From: Candidatus Hemicellulosilyticus sp. P3
Lineage (GTDB): Bacteria > Bacteroidota > Bacteroidia > Bacteroidales > P3
Reading direction: 5' to 3'
Assembly (NCBI GenBank): GCA_001543385.1
Contig: LPNH01000001.1
Span: forward strand, 1 to 64,000
Length of the DNA stretch: 64,000 bases
Under the pieces are notes generated by a model, which was given only the letters and a program-made list of their open reading frames with translations, made no database searches and was not told where the DNA came from. Shown here piece by piece: positions 59,145 to 64,000 of the stretch (its first letter is position 1; each line of letters starts with the position of its first letter). The position numbers and the translations under genes were made by a program.

Positions 59145-60184
59145 CGCGCAAAGTTTATGCATCATTAGATGTGGCCAAGTTTATTATGGCTGTCTTGATT
59201 TTGGTGGGTCATACCGCTAACGAATGGGCGCATACTGAGGGAATATGGCATTATATATTGTCTTGTGATTTTACTGTGCCAACATTTTTTGCAATCAGCG
59301 GTTTTTTGTTTTTCAGTAAAATAAAGCAATTGGAAGACCGCGAAGAAAGAAAAAAATACTATAAGAAATGGTCGCTGCGTATTGGAAAAATGTATTTGGT
59401 ATGGACACTGATTTATTTTGCTTTTATTTTGACTAATTGGATAAGGAGCGGTGTGGATGTTTCTCGTGTTTTACTTTGGATAATGCGATGTTTTACACAA
59501 TCTTCTTATGCAACTATATGGTTTCTTCCCTCTTTATGGGTTGGAGTTTCCATATGTTATTTTTTGACAGAAAATAAAATAAACAGAAAAACCATCTATT
59601 CCATAGTTGGTATTTTGTGGTTGATAGGGGTCTTAATGAATCCATATCGTTATCTCGTGATACAAAATGCATTGGTATCGAGAGTATACGAAGGATATAT
59701 GTTTGTTTTCTACACATTCCGTAATGGTGTTTTTTATGGTGCTCCTTATGTTTTACTTGGTTATATTGTTTCAAATAAAGAACAAATTCCAAGTCTGGTA
59801 AAATCCGGGTTAGGTGTAATAGTGTTTCAAATATTGTTTGTTGCTGAAGCCGTGCTGATGAAGACATATAATCCAAATTCATGTACGGATATGGCAATAA
59901 TGATGTTTCCGTCAGTTTACTATATTTTGATATTGCTATTAAATATAGGCCTCAAGAGTAGTGCGTTTACAACTTTGTTACGAAAATACAGTATGCTGAT
60001 TTTCTTGGGTCAGCGTCTGTTCCTTACGGCCATTCCATCCGTTGCCCCGAAATCCTTTTCATTAGCAATTCTGGCATTACCACAAATTGAAATATATTTG
60101 ATTTTCTCTTTGGTTACAATTCTGTTTGCAGTAATCATAGAATTGCTTTCAAGAAGATTTCGTATTCTTAATTATCTAATGTAA
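59141..60184 (+). CDS. Acyltransferase-3 family membrane protein
   Basis: The product has 347 residues with about ten membrane helices. The N-terminal VYASLDVAKFIMAVLILVGH supplies the conserved His, followed by FTVPTFFAISGFLFF (about 45-59) and the Arg-containing loop, both diagnostic of Acyl_transf_3. It likely O-acetylates the surface polysaccharide on the periplasmic side. Unlike the acyltransferase at 29647 it has no homopolymer and appears to be constitutively in frame. AT-rich. Confidence 0.83.
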   Translation: MTRKVYASLDVAKFIMAVLILVGHTANEWAHTEGIWHYILSCDFTVPTFFAISGFLFFSKIKQLEDREERKKYYKKWSLRIGKMYLVWTLIYFAFILTNWIRSGVDVSRVLLWIMRCFTQSSYATIWFLPSLWVGVSICYFLTENKINRKTIYSIVGILWLIGVLMNPYRYLVIQNALVSRVYEGYMFVFYTFRNGVFYGAPYVLLGYIVSNKEQIPSLVKSGLGVIVFQILFVAEAVLMKTYNPNSCTDMAIMMFPSVYYILILLLNIGLKSSAFTTLLRKYSMLIFLGQRLFLTAIPSVAPKSFSLAILALPQIEIYLIFSLVTILFAVIIELLSRRFRILNYLM

Positions 60185-61353
60185 TGAAAGTCGATAAAAG
60201 CATTGTTTCCATAACAACCATTGCCGGCACGATGGAGAATTTCGTGCTAGAGTCTATGGAATATATGCAGCAAATGGGCTGGGATGTGACGCTGATGTGT
60301 AACACTGACCAGCATCTGATGGATAGGGTTCCCCATGGGATGGATTGCGTTCATGTCCCGATGGAGCGCAGTTTCAATATTATCAGGGCGATTAGGTGTA
60401 CGCTGCAACTGGTGAAAGAGTTCAAAAAAAGAAAGCCGACTATTGTGCAGTACGGCACTACCCACGCCGCTTTGTTTGGCAGTATCGCAGCATGGCTAAG
60501 CCGGGTGCCAATACGGATCCATCTCCAATGGGGTATCTACGAATATGACAAGATGGGTCTTGCGGGCAAATTGTACTGGTTTGTTGAATGGCTCACCTGT
60601 AGGTTATCTACCGATATCCGTCCCGTCAGCCACAAGAATCTACGAGTGGCTGTGGAGGAAGGGTTATTCAAGGAGGGGAAAGGTAAGGTGTTGGGCCAGG
60701 GCGGTACCATAGGTGTCGATTTGGCCCGATATCCGTTGGACGAAAAGCCTATGTGGAGAACCCGAATTCGGCAACAATATGGTATATCGGAGGATGCCTA
60801 TGTTTTCGGATTCGTCGGCAGAATCAGCAAAGACAAGGGCATTAACGAGTTGATGTCGGCATATAAAAGACTGTCCGATGGCAACGATGCTGTTTTATTG
60901 TTGGTCGGACCGGACGAGGGGACGGTGGAAAAAAGTTTAATGGACTGGGCAAAACATAATCCTAAGGTGGTATTCACAGGAAGTGTCGGCCACGAGGAAA
61001 TTCCCTGTTGTTTAGCTGCCATGGACACATTGGTTCATCCCACCTATCGTGAAGGATTCGGCATGGTATTGCAGGAGGCGATGGCCATGGAGGTGCCTAT
61101 AATCACAACCGATATCCCTGGCCCGTCCGAGGTGATTGAGGACGGTGTGTCGGGAGCGTTGGTCCCGTCGCATGACACGGATGCTTTGTATGAAGCCATG
61201 ATGGAGTTCCTTGAAAACCAGGAGCGATATCGGCAATTTGGAGCGAACGGACGTGCTCGTGTGGAAAACTGTTTCGACAGGACTGTCATGGTTAAGAATC
61301 TCTATCAGGACAAGGAAGAGTTGCTCCTGAGATTGTCAAATAAAACACATTAA
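60184..61353 (+). CDS. GT4-family glycosyltransferase
   Basis: The product has 389 residues. GT4 donor-domain motifs: YVFGFVGRISKDKGINELMS (about 206-225), LLLVGPDEGTVEKSLMD, and the EX7E-type segment HPTYREGFGMVLQEAMAMEV (about 285-304). The N-terminal half contains HLQWGIYEYDKMGL after RVPIRI. Likely a retaining transferase (for example of HexNAc or deoxy-hexoses). The ATG overlaps the previous stop (TAATG). Confidence 0.87.
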   Translation: MKVDKSIVSITTIAGTMENFVLESMEYMQQMGWDVTLMCNTDQHLMDRVPHGMDCVHVPMERSFNIIRAIRCTLQLVKEFKKRKPTIVQYGTTHAALFGSIAAWLSRVPIRIHLQWGIYEYDKMGLAGKLYWFVEWLTCRLSTDIRPVSHKNLRVAVEEGLFKEGKGKVLGQGGTIGVDLARYPLDEKPMWRTRIRQQYGISEDAYVFGFVGRISKDKGINELMSAYKRLSDGNDAVLLLVGPDEGTVEKSLMDWAKHNPKVVFTGSVGHEEIPCCLAAMDTLVHPTYREGFGMVLQEAMAMEVPIITTDIPGPSEVIEDGVSGALVPSHDTDALYEAMMEFLENQERYRQFGANGRARVENCFDRTVMVKNLYQDKEELLLRLSNKTH

Positions 61354-61363
61354 ACGATATATT

Positions 61364-62212
61364 ATGGCGCTTACTTTAATGTATATTACCAACAACCCCG
61401 AAGTTGCACAAATAGCGCAGCGTTCCGGGGTGGATCGGATCTGGGTGGATATGGAGTGGATTGGCAAAGAAGAACGTCAGGCGGGGATGAACACCGTCAA
61501 GTCGCATCATACGATTCAAGACATAGTAAAACTCCGTCCCGTTGTCACGGATTCGACCCTGATGGTCCGTGTCAATCCTATGCATGAAGCTACAAAAGAT
61601 TACTGTGGCTCAAAGGAAGAGATAGATGAAACCGTAAAGGCCGGAGCGGAGGTTATCATGCTGCCCATGTTCAAAACAGTTCGTGAGGTTGATCTTTTTG
61701 TCAACTATGTGGCAGGAAGGGCGAAGGTCCAGTTGTTGGTCGAGACCAAAGAGGCAAATGAATGTATCGAAAAGATTTTGGAGGTTCCCGGTATTGACGA
61801 AGTCCATATCGGCTTGAATGATTTGCATCTGGCCTATAAAAAGAAGTTCATGTTTGAATTGCTGTGCGACGGTACGGTGGACCGTTTGGCTGGAATCTTG
61901 AGACAGAAGGGTGTGAAATATGGATTTGGCGGCATTGCCCGTGTGGGATACGGCATGCTTCCGGCGGAATACATCATTGCCGAACATTACAAACTGGGCT
62001 CGACAGCAGCTATCCTGTCCCGGAACTTTTGTGATGCCAATGTGGTCAAAGACCCGAACACCATAGCTGATATTTTTGCGGAGGGTGTTCGACATATCAG
62101 GGAGAAAGAGATGGAAGTGGCCGGCTTTACTGCAAGGCAATATCAAGCCAATCATGAAATAGTTGTGGAAAAGGTTGGGCAGATTGTGTTGAATATTACA
62201 AAAAAGCAATAA
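61364..62212 (+). CDS. HpcH/HpaI-type aldolase family protein
   Basis: The product has 282 residues. TIM-barrel lyase features: DRIWVDMEWIGKEERQAGM (about 24-42), AEVIMLPMFKTVREVDLFVN (about 94-113), VQLLVETKEANECIEKIL (Glu metal ligand) and VHIGLNDLHLAYKKKFM (about 146-162; Asp ligand). It probably cleaves or joins pyruvate-like or oxaloacetate-like units and an aldehyde. It is distinct from the citrate-lyase-like protein at 28463 but another sign that carboxylic-acid chemistry is part of this polysaccharide. It overlaps the next gene by one base. Confidence 0.8.
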   Translation: MALTLMYITNNPEVAQIAQRSGVDRIWVDMEWIGKEERQAGMNTVKSHHTIQDIVKLRPVVTDSTLMVRVNPMHEATKDYCGSKEEIDETVKAGAEVIMLPMFKTVREVDLFVNYVAGRAKVQLLVETKEANECIEKILEVPGIDEVHIGLNDLHLAYKKKFMFELLCDGTVDRLAGILRQKGVKYGFGGIARVGYGMLPAEYIIAEHYKLGSTAAILSRNFCDANVVKDPNTIADIFAEGVRHIREKEMEVAGFTARQYQANHEIVVEKVGQIVLNITKKQ

Positions 62213-63048
62213 TGGAATACGAAATCAGGCAACTTCAGTTCGAAGACGGCGACTCTTCTTTGCAAAAGGTGGTGGACCTTCAGAATTTAGTATATGAAGG
62301 GAAACATACTTTTAGTGTTGATGGATTCAGGCAATGGTATCTGAATAATCCTATGGGCAAGGTCATATCGTTCAATGCATTTCATGGGGATGAACTGGTT
62401 GCCCATTATGCTTGTATCCCATATAAAATGGAGATTGACGGGCGTGTAGTTACTGGGTTGTTGGATATGGCTACGGTGACCCATCCTGACCATCGGGGTA
62501 AAGGTCTGTTCAAGAGGTTGGCTCAGACGACTTATGATTTTGCCAAGGAGCAGGGGTTCGAGTTTGTGCTGGGGGTGGCCAATGCCAACAGTTATCCCGG
62601 TTACATGAAATATTTCCCATTTATTTTCGTTGGACGGTTGCAAGTCAAGATGGGGTTTGGGACAAAGATATCATGTGATGGGGAAAAAACTTTTAAGGTG
62701 TATTGGGATACAGCCGCTTTTAACTGGAGATTGAATACTTGCAAAGCAAATTACAGTAGAACGGGGTGGTCTCTTATCGGACAATACAATGCGTGGGCGC
62801 AAACGTATATGGGTTCATATTCTGAATCATTTTTGAATTCCACGGATGCCCAAGATAAGCATTGGGGAATTAAACCCAAGCTGTATGTAGGTATGGGGGC
62901 GAAATTCAGCAGCCCGTATCTGACTGTGCCGAGATTCGTCAAACGTTCACCCTTCAATCTAATATTTCTTGACTTGACAGACGGGAAATTGCCGAAGATT
63001 GATAAAGACAATATTTTTTTCCAGCTATTCGATTTTGATGTTGCATGA
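62212..63048 (+). CDS. GNAT-family N-acetyltransferase
   Basis: The product has 278 residues. GNAT motif A appears in LLDMATVTHPDHRGKGLFKR (about 83-102; HRGKGLF loop), followed by FEFVLGVANANSYPGYMKYF. The C-terminal 130 residues form a second domain with an uncertain relation. Such GNATs in polysaccharide loci usually N-acylate amino sugars. Translationally coupled to the preceding aldolase (TAATG) and to the following deacetylase (ATGA). Confidence 0.78.
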   Translation: MEYEIRQLQFEDGDSSLQKVVDLQNLVYEGKHTFSVDGFRQWYLNNPMGKVISFNAFHGDELVAHYACIPYKMEIDGRVVTGLLDMATVTHPDHRGKGLFKRLAQTTYDFAKEQGFEFVLGVANANSYPGYMKYFPFIFVGRLQVKMGFGTKISCDGEKTFKVYWDTAAFNWRLNTCKANYSRTGWSLIGQYNAWAQTYMGSYSESFLNSTDAQDKHWGIKPKLYVGMGAKFSSPYLTVPRFVKRSPFNLIFLDLTDGKLPKIDKDNIFFQLFDFDVA

Positions 63049-63923
63049 ATATACTGACTTTTGACATAGAAGAATGGTATCTCGAAAAGGCTTATTTCGG
63101 GGCAAAAGAATCAAAGTATGCGGATTACGACCGTTTGCTTGATGAAATTCTGGTGAGGCTCTCGGATAAGGGCATAAAGGGGACTTTTTTCTGCGTGGGG
63201 AAGATGGCTTCTGAATTCCCGCATGTTGTCCGCAAGATTGCTGATGTCGGGCATGAGGTCGGTTGCCATTCAAATATCCACCAATGGCTGAACAAGATGT
63301 CCTATGCAGATGCTCTTGAGGATACCCGTGCGGCAGTGGACTCTCTGCAACAATGCATCGGGAAGAAAGTGGTTAGTTTCCGTGCCCCTGCATTCTCTAT
63401 CGGGAGCGGCAACAAATGGGCTTTCGAGGCGCTGGCAAACAATGGTATCACCTGCGATGCATCTGTTTTTCCGGCTTCCCGTGACTTCGGAGGGTTTCCT
63501 GGGTTTTCCAAGATGGAACCGACGATTGTCAGATATAATGGAATTGAGCTGCACGAGTTCCCGATAGTGACAACGAAAATCCTTGGCAAGGATTTCGCTT
63601 ACTCTGGCGGAGGTTATTTCCGCTTCTTTCCTTATGGGTTTATTGAAAGGGAAATGCAAAAGACAAAATATTCAATGACTTATTTCCATCTTGGAGATTT
63701 GCTTCCGGTTATTTCCGGGGTTATGCCAAAAGACGAATATGAACGCTATTTCAATGAACCAGGCACTGTAAAGGCACGCTACCTCCGCTACGTCAAGACA
63801 AATCTGGGAGTAAGAAGCAATAAAAAAAAGTTGTTCAGATTGATAGATGGTTTGGATTTCAATAATATTTCCGAGGCGGATCAACAGATAGACTGGTCTT
63901 TGGCCCCCGTACTTTCTTTATAA
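63045..63923 (+). CDS. Polysaccharide deacetylase (NodB-like, DUF3473-like tail)
   Basis: The product has 292 residues. The NodB domain shows LTFDIEEWY (4-12; catalytic Asp), the zinc motif VGHEVGCHSNIHQW (about 66-79) and SFRAPAFSIG (about 107-116). The C-terminal YSGGGYFRFFPYGFIEREMQ, with PKDEYERYFNEPGTVK, is reminiscent of the deacetylases that accompany exopolysaccharide export. No signal peptide is seen, so it acts in the cytoplasm on a lipid-linked or nucleotide-bound sugar. Precedes the initiating transferase by 10 bp. Confidence 0.85.
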   Translation: MNILTFDIEEWYLEKAYFGAKESKYADYDRLLDEILVRLSDKGIKGTFFCVGKMASEFPHVVRKIADVGHEVGCHSNIHQWLNKMSYADALEDTRAAVDSLQQCIGKKVVSFRAPAFSIGSGNKWAFEALANNGITCDASVFPASRDFGGFPGFSKMEPTIVRYNGIELHEFPIVTTKILGKDFAYSGGGYFRFFPYGFIEREMQKTKYSMTYFHLGDLLPVISGVMPKDEYERYFNEPGTVKARYLRYVKTNLGVRSNKKKLFRLIDGLDFNNISEADQQIDWSLAPVLSL

Positions 63924-63933
63924 TCAGTTTCCC

Positions 63934-64000
63934 ATGTATAAGCATTTTTTCAAGCGGCTGTTTGATTTCCTGATTTCGTTGGTGGCTTTGTTGCTTATTG
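63934..64000 (+). CDS. Start of an undecaprenyl-phosphate sugar transferase (cut by window edge)
   Basis: From ATG 63934 the frame reads MYKHFFKRLFDFLISLVALL, the typical N terminus of short bacterial sugar transferases (WcaJ/PglC/WbaP C-domain type): a basic start followed by the re-entrant membrane helix. Only 22 residues are visible. It would transfer the first sugar phosphate to the lipid carrier, and its place at the end of the locus is normal for Bacteroidales. Confidence 0.75.
   Translation, partial: MYKHFFKRLFDFLISLVALLLI

Overview
The window looks like a Bacteroidales chromosome (Prevotella/Bacteroides type; no genus or species claimed). Support for this is the TAnnTTTG-type promoter boxes, few strong Shine-Dalgarno sites, an IS4-type transposase end, two DUF4143-type ATPases, S23/IVS-type four-helix-bundle genes and a very long wzx/wzy surface-polysaccharide locus. 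No rRNA, tRNA or CRISPR array was seen.

Region 1 (1-14.4 kb) is a defence island. After a transposase remnant at the left edge, seven genes lie on the minus strand in what looks like an operon. In transcription order they are: Cro-type HTH regulator, radical SAM enzyme, NERD nuclease-UvrD helicase fusion, an 800-residue protein in the DrmE position, a DrmA-type helicase, a DrmB-type DUF1998 protein, and an AlbA_2/HATPase protein. This is the core of a DISARM-like system, but without the methyltransferase and the PLD protein DrmC; a NERD helicase and a radical SAM enzyme are present instead. It is one of two candidates for an undescribed system.

Region 2 (14.4-17.8 kb) carries two AAA/DUF4143 ATPases, the first behind two palindromic repeats 33 bp apart. 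A probable bidirectional terminator separates them from the convergent glycosyltransferase at 17.95 kb.

Region 3 (18-64 kb, running off the right edge) is a mosaic surface-polysaccharide locus. It holds nucleotide-sugar genes (CapD/LegB-like dehydratase, LegC aminotransferase, CBS-nucleotidyltransferase), a flippase, a polymerase, glycosyltransferases, acyltransferases, deacetylases and, at the very end, the start of an initiating sugar transferase. Inside it lies the second candidate system (24.5-44.8 kb). This cassette has an adenylation enzyme, a KAS-III-like synthase, two acyl carrier proteins, several GNATs, an SDR and four ATP-grasp ligases, next to carboxylic-acid enzymes (citrate-lyase-like protein, class I fumarase/tartrate dehydratase, D-2-hydroxyacid dehydrogenase, MmgE/PrpD). 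The inferred job is to make an unusual acyl, hydroxy-acid or aminoacyl group and ligate it to a sugar.

Four G/C homopolymers of 9-11 bases lie in genes of this locus. Two of them put an acyltransferase and an acetyltransferase out of frame in the sequence given, which suggests slipped-strand phase variation of polysaccharide decoration. The locus is also studded with short repeats: the AGCCAAYAGCTAA family, GTTCAA arrays, and a two-copy palindromic element whose stem changes are compensatory. Three S23-type four-helix-bundle genes sit among the repeats, one of them internally deleted. An OLD-family nuclease gene and a secreted caspase-like protease appear to be insertions.
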